Shown in pieces: positions 8,569 to 17,650 of a stretch of 47,868 nt of DNA. Numbering within the stretch: the first letter of the stretch is position 1; the number at the start of each line of letters is the position of its first letter. The DNA is from Chloroflexota bacterium (lineage in GTDB: Bacteria; Chloroflexota; Dehalococcoidia; UBA2979), in contig PBBA01000006.1 of assembly GCA_002716405.1 (NCBI GenBank), positions 354,272 to 402,139 on the forward strand, read 5' to 3'. The notes under the pieces are model-generated. The model was not told where the DNA came from. It saw nothing but the letters and a program-made list of their open reading frames with translations, and ran no database searches. The translations under genes and the position numbers were made by a program.

Positions 8569-9228
8569 CTACGAGTTGGGGGTCTCCTCTGCTGGAGTAT
8601 CGACCTGTAACCCTTCACTTAGAGATTCGTCCGACTCCAACGCAATATCGGCGCTTAGATCTACATCAGATTTCTCATCAGTAGTCACTTCAGATATATC
8701 AGGTGTTTCAAAAGTATCGAACTCAGATTCAGAATTCTGATTTCTAAGTTCGGTAATTGCCGCCTCAACTCCTAGAGGAGCTTCAGAATCAACTACTACT
8801 ACTTCCAAATCCGGCAAAACAGTGCGCGATAACCGGACAGGCACCTTATATATACCAACGCTCCTAATCACCTCAGGTAGCAATACGCGACGCCTGTCTA
8901 GTTCTTCGCCAAGAATCTCCCCAGCCTTCTCGGCGATGTCCGCACTGGTGACGGAACCATACAAACGTCCTTGCTCTCCAACGCGAACTTCAATAATGAG
9001 CGGTTTACCTTCGAACTTGCCAACAAGCTCTTTAGCATGCTCATCTTGGATCCGCTGCCTTTCTTCCTCAATCACACGCAACTTTTCAGCTCGTGCAAGG
9101 ATCTCAGGAGTTGCCGGAGCCGCAAGGCCCAAAGGCAACAAATAATTCCTAGCGTAGCCTGGGCGAACAGTTTTCACCTCACCCATACTACCGGAACCTT
9201 CAACGGTTTCCAAAAACACGACTTTCAC
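8569..9228 (-). CDS. rplI: 50S ribosomal protein bL9 with long acidic tail
   Basis: Large-subunit protein bL9. The GTG at 9228 gives the classical start MKVVFLETVEG and later RPGYARNYLLPLGLA; the longer ORF from 9267 would add 13 non-conserved residues. AAGG lies about ten bases upstream. The bL9 body ends near residue 150 and is followed by about 65 acidic residues (rich in E, D, S) not found in most bL9. Total about 219 residues against a usual 148-150. It is the first gene of the dnaB cluster and is preceded by a leader of about 250 bases. Confidence 0.93.
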   Translation of the reverse strand: MKVVFLETVEGSGSMGEVKTVRPGYARNYLLPLGLAAPATPEILARAEKLRVIEEERQRIQDEHAKELVGKFEGKPLIIEVRVGEQGRLYGSVTSADIAEKAGEILGEELDRRRVLLPEVIRSVGIYKVPVRLSRTVLPDLEVVVVDSEAPLGVEAAITELRNQNSESEFDTFETPDISEVTTDEKSDVDLSADIALESDESLSEGLQVDTPAEETPNS

Positions 9229-9488
9229 GTCAGATGACCTTTCATCGTGTCGGAGTCGGACTAACACTATTATCAGTGATTAGACTCGATCCAACTATTG
9301 AGTTATCAAGAAAGCGATCCACAGCTTATCAGTAAATATGAAAATTTCACTAAAATCTTCCACTATTTTACTATTTTTGCGTGGACAACTTCGATACACC
9401 AATGCCTGATTAAATTTCTGTTAGAGCAGATGCTTTTCCCCGCTTACGCAAGCAACTCAACAACCACTCACTAGATAATAGTCATACA
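9229..9488 (-). other. Long untranslated leader before rplI
   Basis: Roughly 250 bases lie between the predicted start site and the rplI GTG. I see no ORF, tRNA or known riboswitch in it, only stops in all frames. Two 9-mers resemble DnaA boxes at 7 of 9 positions: CGATCCACA on the plus strand (9315-9323) and TTGTCCACG on the minus strand (9388-9380). They flank an AT-rich stretch of about 55 bp. No function can be assigned. Confidence 0.4.
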
Positions 9489-9516
9489 AGTATAGAACAT
9501 ATGTTCTATCTGTCAA
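9489..9516 (-). promoter_or_regulatory. Promoter for the rplI-dnaB operon with LexA-box-like palindrome in the spacer
   Basis: Reading the minus strand, TTGACA (9516-9511) and TATACT (9494-9489) are separated by 16 bp, a near-consensus sigma-70 pair. The spacer is almost filled by the perfect 18-bp palindrome ATAGAACATATGTTCTAT (9492-9509). Its GAAC-N4-GTTC core resembles the LexA/DinR operator of Gram-positive bacteria. A repressor bound here would block the promoter. LexA identity is inferred from the core alone. Confidence 0.75.
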
Positions 9517-9582
9517 GTATCTCTATCGCTGCATTCAGTTCAACACAAGAATTCAATTGAATCAAACCAATTTTATCTTAAT

Positions 9583-11787
9583 TTACGCATCTAATAATTT
9601 GTGTAACCCATTTTCATACTCTTCAAGCATCGCGCAAATCGATAAATCAATTGGACCTAATTTAAATCGATCACCGCGAACAAGTCCTATAATTGAAAAA
9701 GAAATCTCTGAATCTGACAACATTTTTTGTAATACTGAAAGAGATTTTTGAGAATCAGTTGCAATTATAAATCTGGATTGGGCTTCACCAAAGAGACTAG
9801 CATCAAATCTTAATCCACAATCCACTCCTGCTGCATCTAAACCCAAAGAGGTAGCAAGAACCATTTCAGCTAACGCAACAGCAACTCCACCATCAGAACA
9901 GTCATGGGCAGCAGTAAGTAATTTTGCTTTATGTGCATCCAAAACAAACTTTTGAACTTTTAGTTCATAATCTAAATCAATATAAGGTTTCCCAGCAATA
10001 AATCCTAATTTTTGAGTAACGTATTCAGATCCAGCTAATGAATCGATGCTTTGTTTGAATTCAGAACCAACCAATACAAGAATATTGTTTTCTTTCGGGG
10101 CAATTGTAAGTGAATCTAGTGAACGATCGATTACACCCAACATCCCAATAGAGGGAGTGGGTAATATTTGACCCACAGGTGTTTCATTATATAGCGAGGC
10201 ATTACCTGAAACTACGGGTGTCCCTAACTTGCGACAAGCGTCGGAAATTCCTATTACTGATTGCTCCAATTGATAAGCAACAGTCGGTTTTTCTGGATTA
10301 CCAAAATTCAGACAATCAGTTACAGCCACTGGACGAGAACCAGTCGCCACTATGTTACGAGCCGCTTCAGCGACTGCAATTGAGGCTCCAATTCTGGGAT
10401 CGAGAGAAACCAAGCGAGCATTACAATCTGTGGTTACAGCAATACCCTGTTCAAGGCCTTTTATTCTTAAGACTGCAGCATCACCACCAGGTAAAACAAC
10501 AGTATTATTTTGAACTTGATGGTCATACTGCTTATAAATCATCTTTCTACTTGTAATATTTGAACTACCTAAAAGGTTCAATAATTCTACTCCTGGGTTT
10601 ACGGTATCTGGAATCAGATTGAAATCTTGATTATGTAATTGATCCAATTCTGAAGGGCGAATAGTAAGTTGAGAGTACATAGGAGGATCTGTAGGAATAG
10701 AAATAGGCATTCGTGCAACTATTTCTTGTCCCTCGCGAACTGTAACTTGTCCATCATCTGTTACAAAGCCAATGACATCGGCGCGAATTTCCCAACGACG
10801 AAATAACTCAACAACATCATCTAAATATTCTTTTTTGGGAATTACTAACATACGTTCTTGAGATTCAGACAACATCACCTCGTATGCTGTCATCATCTCT
10901 TCTCGCCTTGGAACTAACATGACGTCTATTTCTATTCCTGTTCCTGCCCGTGAAGCAGCCTCAATTGCACTTGATGTCAATCCGGCAGCACCTAAATCTT
11001 GCAGTCCTACAATCCAATTGTTATGCATCTCAGCTAACTCAACACAGGCTTCAAGTAAGAGTTTTTCCAAAAACGGGTTCCCTACTTGAACTGCAGGTCG
11101 CATTTCTTCAGCATTTTCATCCAATTCAACAGAAGCAAAAGTTGCCCCATGAATACCATCACGGCCAGTATCTGCACCAACTAATAACAACGGATTTCCT
11201 GGACCTGAGGCGCTTGCAGAAAGTAAATCATCTACTCGACCTATACCAACACACATCGCATTAACTAAAGGATTCCCAGAATAGCTTTCATCAAATTGCA
11301 CTTCCCCTCCAACGGTTGGAACTCCTACACAATTCCCATATCCACCAACACCGGAAACAACCCCATTAAATAAATATTTATTTGTGCGATCATCTAATGG
11401 ACCAAAACGCAACGAATCCAATAAAGCCACAGGCCTCATGCCCATAGCAAATATATCTCGCAATATTCCACCCACACCAGTGGCAGCTCCTTGGTATGGT
11501 TCTATTGCAGAAGGGTGATTATGTGACTCCATTTTAAAAACTGCACACCACCCATCACCAAGATCTATCGCACCTGCATTCTCTTCACCTACCTTTGTCA
11601 ATATTTCTTTACCTTCCGTAGGGAAATGATGAAACAAAGGTCGCGAATGCTTATACCCACAATGCTCAGACCAAAGAGCACCAACAATCCCAATCTCTAA
11701 TTCGTTGGGTTCTCGATTAAGCATACTGACTAGACGATCATATTCATCTTCAGTCATTGCAACTTTTTGTAGTAGTTCAGAATTCAT
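9583..11787 (-). CDS. purL: Phosphoribosylformylglycinamidine synthase, small-type PurL subunit
   Basis: ATP-dependent amidation of FGAR to FGAM in purine synthesis. At 734 residues this is the short PurL that works with PurQ and PurS, not the fused 1,300-residue form. Recognisable blocks are SEHCGYKHSRP near residue 40, KMESHNHPSAIEPYQGAATGVGG near 110-130 and LQDLGAAGLTSS near 260. The ATG at 11787 is 36 bases from the purQ end. No purS gene is visible between or beside them. Confidence 0.97.
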   Translation of the reverse strand: MNSELLQKVAMTEDEYDRLVSMLNREPNELEIGIVGALWSEHCGYKHSRPLFHHFPTEGKEILTKVGEENAGAIDLGDGWCAVFKMESHNHPSAIEPYQGAATGVGGILRDIFAMGMRPVALLDSLRFGPLDDRTNKYLFNGVVSGVGGYGNCVGVPTVGGEVQFDESYSGNPLVNAMCVGIGRVDDLLSASASGPGNPLLLVGADTGRDGIHGATFASVELDENAEEMRPAVQVGNPFLEKLLLEACVELAEMHNNWIVGLQDLGAAGLTSSAIEAASRAGTGIEIDVMLVPRREEMMTAYEVMLSESQERMLVIPKKEYLDDVVELFRRWEIRADVIGFVTDDGQVTVREGQEIVARMPISIPTDPPMYSQLTIRPSELDQLHNQDFNLIPDTVNPGVELLNLLGSSNITSRKMIYKQYDHQVQNNTVVLPGGDAAVLRIKGLEQGIAVTTDCNARLVSLDPRIGASIAVAEAARNIVATGSRPVAVTDCLNFGNPEKPTVAYQLEQSVIGISDACRKLGTPVVSGNASLYNETPVGQILPTPSIGMLGVIDRSLDSLTIAPKENNILVLVGSEFKQSIDSLAGSEYVTQKLGFIAGKPYIDLDYELKVQKFVLDAHKAKLLTAAHDCSDGGVAVALAEMVLATSLGLDAAGVDCGLRFDASLFGEAQSRFIIATDSQKSLSVLQKMLSDSEISFSIIGLVRGDRFKLGPIDLSICAMLEEYENGLHKLLDA

Positions 11788-11823
11788 TTAATTAATATCC
11801 TGTGAAGTAATTTAATATTTACT

Positions 11824-12507
11824 CTATAAATATTCTTCTAAGATAGACAGCCAAATTTGATTACCATCTTCACTGCCAAGTAAGCCTTCGCAAGCCCTTT
11901 CCGGATGAGGCATCATACCTAAAACATTACCTTTTTCGTTTACAATTCCAGCAATATTTCGAGAAGAACCATTCGGGTTTGAACTTTTATTAACTTCCCC
12001 CATAACACTAGAATAGCGAAAGGCAACCCTATCTTGATCTTCCAATAAATCTAATGTCTGTTTATCAGCGTAATAATTCCCTTCGCCATGTGATATCGGT
12101 ATCTGTAAAACCTGACCTGTGCCGATATTTTTTGTAAACGGAGAATTACTACCTGGAACTAAATATGTATCTTCACAACGAAATTGCAATGACTGATTTC
12201 GAATAAGAGCTCCTGGCAACAACCCTGATTCACAAAGTATTTGGAATCCATTACAAATACCAATAACTAAACCGCCATTTTCAGCATGAGATCTCACGCC
12301 TTGCATAACTGGTGAAAATTGAGCAATCGAACCACATCTAAGGTAATCCCCGTAAGAAAAACCTCCTGGAAGTACTATAAGTTCATTCTTTTCAAAAGAT
12401 GATTCACGATGCCAAATTTTTCTAACATCTATACCAATTTTCTGCAAAGCCCAACTACAATCGCCATCACTCCACGTGCCGGGGAAAACTACTACCGCTG
12501 CTTTCAT
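11824..12507 (-). CDS. purQ: Phosphoribosylformylglycinamidine synthase, glutaminase subunit
   Basis: Class I glutamine amidotransferase that supplies ammonia to PurL. It begins [19 protein letters not shown]. The nucleophile cysteine is in GICNGFQIL and the catalytic His/Glu in [11 protein letters not shown] near the end. The ATG at 12507 is chosen because PurQ starts with the MK(x)AVVxFPG strand; an upstream GTG at 12519 would overlap the previous stop. Length 227 residues, normal. It follows the PgpH-like gene with almost no gap. Confidence 0.96.
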   Translation of the reverse strand: MKAAVVVFPGTWSDGDCSWALQKIGIDVRKIWHRESSFEKNELIVLPGGFSYGDYLRCGSIAQFSPVMQGVRSHAENGGLVIGICNGFQILCESGLLPGALIRNQSLQFRCEDTYLVPGSNSPFTKNIGTGQVLQIPISHGEGNYYADKQTLDLLEDQDRVAFRYSSVMGEVNKSSNPNGSSRNIAGIVNEKGNVLGMMPHPERACEGLLGSEDGNQIWLSILEEYL

Positions 12508-12511
12508 GAAA

Positions 12512-14686
12512 TTACTCACTCAACTCTGAATCTTTTAGATTCCTACCTCGAGCCTCAAGCTCTTGTAGTGATGGCTCTGGATATTCAACTCGTGGATGAA
12601 ATACAGCTTCTAAAGTACTAACATAGCTTTCCCGCACAATACTCAAATCTGCCAAAGAGATAGGCGATTCATCAAATTCATTTTCGTCAATACGCTCACG
12701 GAAGGTTTCATCAACAATCTCTCTTATTCTTTCAGGGCTACGATCTTTACTGGCCCTAGTGGCGGCCTCGCAACTATCGGCTAACATAACCAAAACTACT
12801 TCACGAGACTGTGGCTTAGGACCAGGATATCTAAATAACGACTGATCAATTTCAGGATTCAACTCTACTGCTCTACGATAAAAATAAGCAACCAAGCGTG
12901 TCCCATGATGTTGTTCAATAAATTGAATTAAAACTTCGGGAAGGTTATTTCTCCTGGCTGTTTCTATTCCTCCAGTAACATGTTGCAAAATGACACGGGT
13001 ACTTTGAAGAGGATCTAATCCTTCATGTGGGCTTTCTTCACTGACATTATTTTCAATAAAAAAACTAGGAGAGCCTAACTTTCCAATATCATGATAATAG
13101 GCTCCAACACGAGCAAGCAACGAGTCAGCACCTATTCGATCGGCGGCTCTTTCTGCCAAATTACCAACAAGAATGGAATGCTGGAAAGTACCAGGGGCTT
13201 CATCTTGCAATCTTCTGAGAAGTGGTCGGCTCAATTGGGCGAGCTCCATTAATTCTACACGAGTAATTATGCCGAATGGACGACTCAACAAGACAAATGC
13301 TCCTACAACTAATAAAGCGGTTAACAAACCGCCGACAAAGGTAGCACCGGTAATCCAAATTATATCTATATAAGCTCTATCAGCATCGATTAGCCAAAAT
13401 GGCAATATCCCAAGAAGCGCACCACCACAAACGGCAAATCCTGCAGCTAGAAATCTTTGTATTCTGTCTGCATGCGTTGCGATAAAAATCCCAGCCAAAG
13501 AACTAACAATGGTCCCTGAAGCTAATTGCGCAACCTGCAATGGACTAGCGACTCCTAACATTTCAGAACCAGGCAAGTAAATTTGCACAAAAATCACCAC
13601 TACAGTAACGAGTAATGTAGCAACGATAGATGTTGGTAAATCCAACAAAACGGCTATAGCAATTGGCCCTGCAGCTAAAGGCAAAATATGTACCAGAAAA
13701 TGCCTCTCAACATCAGGTACAAAGAAAGGTAATGCTAATTTTGCTATTAGAATAGCCAACATATACAGAACACCAAACAAAAACATTTGGCGTAAACTTC
13801 GAACTCCTGATGGTCTAAAAATAGTTAAATAACCAGCAATAATTAGACCATTAAAAATTGAAACAAGTGTGACAGCAATAACCTTCGAATAGTTTATTCC
13901 TAATTGCCTTAACCCCAGCTGATCTATCGCTTCCAAATCTTCTTCGTTCAAAATTGATCCAGATGTAACAATCAATTCACCACGTACTAAATTTCGAAAT
14001 ACCGTTTGTGTATTTGCCCTAACTTCATTACGAAGAATTTCAGTCCGCTCTTCATCAATTTTTAAAGTTGGCACAATCAATGGTGTAACAATTTCCCGAA
14101 CAATCAAAACATTATCCGCAGTCAACAGAGGGGACAAAAGTCCAGATAAACCATTTCTTGCTTCCAAGACCTCATCTTCACCTATTGCTTCAGCTAAAAT
14201 TCTTCCTAATATATTCTTACTTTCATCTTGAAGTGCACGCCATTGATTATTATTAGCTTTCACAATAGATGCGGCTACTCGATCTGAAAGAATAACACCG
14301 GATATATTGCGGATAGCTGTTTCTTTTGCAGAAGAAGAAAGTTGCTCATCACCGTAAATTTTTTCTATAGATGTCAGAATTGTGTCGAGTTTTAAAAGTT
14401 GATCACCTCGAATGTCAGTATCCAAAACTAATTGAGATGAAACTTCAGATGCGCGCTCATTGCGTAGTTTTTCAGTAATTATTTCAGACGGATAATTTAT
14501 TGTCTGTGTAGAAATAATATCCTTGTCTACCATCATCCCTACTTCAAAAGATCCACTGCCAGGAAAAACTGGGAAAAGAGCTATAAAAACTACAATAGCC
14601 ATAAAAAAGGAAAAGAAAAAAACTCCAACATCTGAATACGATTGTCGTAATTGTGGAATAAAGTTACGAGTAACATATTGATTCAT
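12512..14686 (-). CDS. 7TM-HD phosphodiesterase, PgpH-type (c-di-AMP)
   Basis: A 724-residue membrane phosphohydrolase. Residue order: one transmembrane helix near 22-42, an extracytoplasmic domain to about 265 (7TMR-HDED type), seven membrane helices about 265-470, then a cytosolic HD domain. HD residues seen are H503, H532-D533 ([10 protein letters not shown]), H569, H593-H594 and D637. Characterised PgpH proteins hydrolyse c-di-AMP, so that is the expected substrate by family. No diadenylate cyclase is in the window. yqeY lies upstream and purQ downstream. Confidence 0.9.
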   Translation of the reverse strand: MNQYVTRNFIPQLRQSYSDVGVFFFSFFMAIVVFIALFPVFPGSGSFEVGMMVDKDIISTQTINYPSEIITEKLRNERASEVSSQLVLDTDIRGDQLLKLDTILTSIEKIYGDEQLSSSAKETAIRNISGVILSDRVAASIVKANNNQWRALQDESKNILGRILAEAIGEDEVLEARNGLSGLLSPLLTADNVLIVREIVTPLIVPTLKIDEERTEILRNEVRANTQTVFRNLVRGELIVTSGSILNEEDLEAIDQLGLRQLGINYSKVIAVTLVSIFNGLIIAGYLTIFRPSGVRSLRQMFLFGVLYMLAILIAKLALPFFVPDVERHFLVHILPLAAGPIAIAVLLDLPTSIVATLLVTVVVIFVQIYLPGSEMLGVASPLQVAQLASGTIVSSLAGIFIATHADRIQRFLAAGFAVCGGALLGILPFWLIDADRAYIDIIWITGATFVGGLLTALLVVGAFVLLSRPFGIITRVELMELAQLSRPLLRRLQDEAPGTFQHSILVGNLAERAADRIGADSLLARVGAYYHDIGKLGSPSFFIENNVSEESPHEGLDPLQSTRVILQHVTGGIETARRNNLPEVLIQFIEQHHGTRLVAYFYRRAVELNPEIDQSLFRYPGPKPQSREVVLVMLADSCEAATRASKDRSPERIREIVDETFRERIDENEFDESPISLADLSIVRESYVSTLEAVFHPRVEYPEPSLQELEARGRNLKDSELSE

Positions 14687-14715
14687 CTTGAAAAAGTTCC
14701 TACAACTATGTTCTA

Positions 14716-15165
14716 TTAACTATTAAGTAGTTCCCGAACTAACTGATTAGCAACCCTACCATCAGCACGACCTTCAAGCATTGGCATTAATTCACGCATT
14801 ACTTGTCCGAGATCATTCATATTTTCTGCATTTGTATTAGCTATGGCTTGTTCAGCAAAAGATTTAATTTCTTCCACACTCAATTGTTGCGGAAGGAAAA
14901 GTTCAATGATCTCTAATTCTGCCTGTTCTTTTTCAACGAGATCTTGTCTATCTCCTTTTTGAAATTCTTCAATTGACTCACGACGTTGCTTTGCCTCTTT
15001 CTGTAAAACCTTAACAGCATCATCATCGGAAAGCTCATGTCCCAATTGAATTTTTGCATTACCAATAGATGCAATAACCATCCTAAGAGTATTCCTTCTC
15101 ACCTCATCTCTCGAACGAGTTGCATCTAATAGATCACTTCTTAAGGTTTCTTCTAATGAACTCAT
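14716..15165 (-). CDS. yqeY: GatB/YqeY domain protein
   Basis: A 149-residue standalone YqeY protein, related to the tail of GatB that contacts tRNA. It begins MSSLEETLRSDLLDATRSRD, with the family segment QRRESIEEFQKGDRQDLVEKE, and ends GRADGRVANQLVRELL. The ATG at 15165 has GGAG five bases upstream. It follows rpsU on the same strand, a common bacterial pairing. Its biochemical role is not established. Confidence 0.92.
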   Translation of the reverse strand: MSSLEETLRSDLLDATRSRDEVRRNTLRMVIASIGNAKIQLGHELSDDDAVKVLQKEAKQRRESIEEFQKGDRQDLVEKEQAELEIIELFLPQQLSVEEIKSFAEQAIANTNAENMNDLGQVMRELMPMLEGRADGRVANQLVRELLNS

Positions 15166-15289
15166 ACCCACTCCATTCTATAAATGACCATAACGAAATA
15201 ATAACCACACGTTAAATTTAGTAACTTGATAGATCTTCTCACAGTTAATGGAAATAAATATTCAGAATCCGACAAAAATTCAAAAAAAA

Positions 15290-15502
15290 TTAAATATAAT
15301 CTCGACGTCTAGTAGCCTTTATTACTGCTTTTCTAAGCTTACGACGACGAGCTGCCTCTTTTTTCTTTCTACGTTCAGAAGGCTTTTCATAAAATTCATG
15401 TCTTCGCGCAGCAGTAAGAATACCTTCAGATTGAACACGCTTGTTAAATCTTCTGAGTGCAGCATCCAAGGATTCAGAATCACCAAGTTTTACTTCAGCC
15501 AC
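15290..15502 (-). CDS. rpsU: 30S ribosomal protein bS21
   Basis: Small basic ribosomal protein bS21 (70 residues). The GTG at 15502 gives [20 protein letters not shown], the classical bS21 start; a longer frame reaches 15523 but adds non-family residues. AAGG lies seven bases upstream of the GTG. The C-terminal part is Arg/Lys-rich ([18 protein letters not shown]), as expected. It precedes yqeY. Confidence 0.94.
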   Translation of the reverse strand: MAEVKLGDSESLDAALRRFNKRVQSEGILTAARRHEFYEKPSERRKKKEAARRRKLRKAVIKATRRRDYI

Positions 15503-15576
15503 AATAAACCTTCCATGTATCACCGATACAAAACATACGGAACGATGAGGGTAAAGTATCTGACCTTATGAGTCAA

Positions 15577-15720
15577 TTAGTCAGCGGAAGGAAGGACCTT
15601 AGGTTGTAATTCTTCCATATCACGACCGTCAACATTTATTTGGCATTCACCAGGTTTAATACAAAGAACCTCAATACCTGTTTCATCATCTTTGTAGCGC
15701 TTACCTAAAGCAACAGACAT
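15577..15720 (-). CDS. Degenerate desulforedoxin-like mini-protein lacking metal ligands
   Basis: A 47-residue protein, MSVALGKRYKDDETGIEVLC and onwards, with GGAG six bases before its ATG. It aligns column by column with desulforedoxin-type rubredoxin folds (Y-K-C-x2-C-G ... C-C-G-x2-M). All four metal cysteines are replaced: the first pair by D11 and T14, the CC pair by V30-D31, while the surrounding G-x-(E)-V, G and M residues remain. Two other cysteines (C20, C26) are at non-ligand positions. It sits directly after a paralogue with three ligands kept. Function unknown. Confidence 0.72.
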   Translation of the reverse strand: MSVALGKRYKDDETGIEVLCIKPGECQINVDGRDMEELQPKVLPSAD

Positions 15721-15734
15721 ATTTATCTCCCGAC

Positions 15735-15854
15735 TTACAACTGTTCAAGTGGAGTATCACCACAACGAAGATCTCCATCATCTGAACCACGCGTCACAAT
15801 AAATTCAGCACCGCAATCAGTACACTTATAACGTTTTCCCGTTACCGCTGCCAT
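15735..15854 (-). CDS. Desulforedoxin-like mini-protein with three of four metal cysteines
   Basis: A 39-residue protein, MAAVTGKRYKCTDCGAEFIV and onwards, with GGGAGG just upstream of the ATG. The C11-x2-C14-G pair and C31 fit the desulforedoxin/desulfoferrodoxin N-terminal metal site; the usual CC is here RC, so one ligand is missing. It lies between the dihaem cytochrome c and its ligand-free paralogue, in the bc-type operon. It could bind Zn or Fe with an external ligand, possibly as a dimer. This is inferred from motif spacing only. Confidence 0.75.
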   Translation of the reverse strand: MAAVTGKRYKCTDCGAEFIVTRGSDDGDLRCGDTPLEQL

Positions 15855-15902
15855 CTTCCCTCCCAAATACTAGAACAATAGCCAATATAAATTGAATTAA
15901 GT

Positions 15903-16856
15903 CTATGGTTCAACAGTTTTCAACCAAGTAACAATGGATTTAACTTCATCATCAGTCAATACAGGACCACCTCCATATGCCATCATCAGTGTCCCAGCGC
16001 GACCATTGTGCAAAGTGTCAATATAAATCTGATCTGGCTCTACCAAATTACTGGGCAACAAAGCAGGGCCAACTAGCCCCTCTCTATTAGGACCATGACA
16101 AGCAGCACACAATGAAAGAAAATAATCACCTACAGGTATACCTTGAACGAGAGCATCATCGGCACCACCTGATGAAGGAGAACTTGATGGGGTTGCGTCT
16201 GAACTTGAAGTAGTTTCAACCCCAGGGGAATCCTTACTAACTGCGACCTCTGCAAATGGATCTCTTTCACGATATTCACGTGCAGTTAATGCATCATACT
16301 GTCCACAATTCTTTTGAGTTAGTGCAAGTCCTGTACCATCAGATAAAATATCTTCTCTTGTTGCAGGTGGATTTTGATGACTGTCATGTTCATAACCTTT
16401 TTTAACAACCAAATCAAATCTACCTTCAGTCATCAATGTAACAAGATAACTGATCTGCTGATCTGAAAGTGGACCACCATATTTTTCTCCCCAAGTAGGC
16501 ATAACGGTACCTTTGCGACCACACTCAAGGGTCGTAGTAAGAAAGCTTCGAATTCCTAGAGCAACTCCTTCAGAAGTAGGAGGAAGGCCATACTTATTAT
16601 CTTCAGATAATATTAAGAAAGCTGGATTATTTACCTTAGGTGCAATCGCACCTTCTTCTGGGCCCAAACCTTCAAGACCATGACAATTACGACAATTATT
16701 AACATAAATTTCAGCACCACGTTTGGAAAAAGTTTCTGTTTGATGATGGCGTGCCGTATCAGCTCTATTAGGTTCATTAATCACATTAACAGCAAAAAAT
16801 AATGCCACTAAAAACATCAACCCAATCATTACATTCACTTGCTTGCTAGTGTTCAT
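15903..16856 (-). CDS. Membrane-anchored dihaem cytochrome c of the b6-type complex
   Basis: A 317-residue c-type cytochrome, probably the electron acceptor of the Rieske/b6 complex. An uncleaved N-terminal helix (about 8-26) anchors it. Haem motifs are CRNCH (C55, C58, H59) and CAACH (C250, C253, H254). Likely distal methionines are in TVMPTWG and LMMAYGG. The two cytochrome domains are joined by a Ser/Pro/Asp-rich linker near 201-235. It takes the place of cytochrome f or c1, neither of which is present. It is directly downstream of the Rieske gene. Confidence 0.92.
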   Translation of the reverse strand: MNTSKQVNVMIGLMFLVALFFAVNVINEPNRADTARHHQTETFSKRGAEIYVNNCRNCHGLEGLGPEEGAIAPKVNNPAFLILSEDNKYGLPPTSEGVALGIRSFLTTTLECGRKGTVMPTWGEKYGGPLSDQQISYLVTLMTEGRFDLVVKKGYEHDSHQNPPATREDILSDGTGLALTQKNCGQYDALTAREYRERDPFAEVAVSKDSPGVETTSSSDATPSSSPSSGGADDALVQGIPVGDYFLSLCAACHGPNREGLVGPALLPSNLVEPDQIYIDTLHNGRAGTLMMAYGGGPVLTDDEVKSIVTWLKTVEP

Positions 16857-16913
16857 TCATTCACCATTTCAAGTACTGTAAATTTTATATACATCAGACA
16901 AACTATCCTAATC

Positions 16914-17606
16914 CTAAGATGGTAAAAGCGGATGATCTACCGCTCTATCTGGATTGTCTGGGCCTCCTGGCATTACTTCACCAGTCTGCACAGTAATATT
17001 ACCTGCATCATCAATATCGATTTTCATTGTATCCATAGAACGTGGCGCTGGACCAAAAACACGAATACCTGATCGGGTATATGTTGAACCATGGCATGGA
17101 CACTTAAACCAACCTACTTCTGAAGATATGTCTGCAGAAGCATTAGGGCTCCATGGCACTGTACAACCTAAGTGTGGGCATTTTCTCCATAGTGCAATTA
17201 GCCCAGAAGCACCATCTGTACCATTATCAGCACTATCATTCGGGTCTAGATTGGCAATCCAAAATTGCCCTTCCTGATTTGCAACTGGTGGAGCTCCTCG
17301 AGGGTAATCTGCAACATTACCTGCAGGCACAGGACCACCAAAACCCTTTACATTTCGTGGCCAGAAAAAATCTAAAAATAGTCCGAGTGAACCAAGTATC
17401 GTGACACCAAGGCCACTCCAAAAAGAAGCACGTATAAAATTACGCCGAGAAACATCTTGTTCAAGGGGAGCAGCTTGTGTAGCTGAAACTGTTTCTGGAT
17501 CAGTTAATTCAGTACGACGAGCTACTACAGCTTCACGCCAAACAGTAGTCTGACTTATGGGTTCATCCACAGAATCAACTTCTGTCATTTCAGTTTCGTT
17601 CGTCAT
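16914..17606 (-). CDS. Rieske iron-sulfur subunit, Tat-exported
   Basis: Rieske protein of the quinol-oxidising complex (230 residues). The [2Fe-2S] ligands are C143 and H145 (CPHLGC) and C169 and H172 (CPCHGS); C148 and C171 would form the usual disulfide. A twin-arginine signal, SRRNFIR at 53-59, is followed by a hydrophobic helix about 61-82, predicting Tat-dependent insertion. The first 50 residues are a cytosolic lead, longer than typical. tatA is in the same window at 38361. The gene sits between subunit IV and the dihaem cytochrome. Confidence 0.95.
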   Translation of the reverse strand: MTNETEMTEVDSVDEPISQTTVWREAVVARRTELTDPETVSATQAAPLEQDVSRRNFIRASFWSGLGVTILGSLGLFLDFFWPRNVKGFGGPVPAGNVADYPRGAPPVANQEGQFWIANLDPNDSADNGTDGASGLIALWRKCPHLGCTVPWSPNASADISSEVGWFKCPCHGSTYTRSGIRVFGPAPRSMDTMKIDIDDAGNITVQTGEVMPGGPDNPDRAVDHPLLPS

Positions 17607-17650
17607 GCCATTCGCCCTTCCAATAGCAATTTGACATCTATTTACTCATA

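Noticed and set aside
8415-8618. 67-codon minus frame between rplI and dnaB
   Set aside because: It overlaps both genes out of frame, with no ribosome-binding site.
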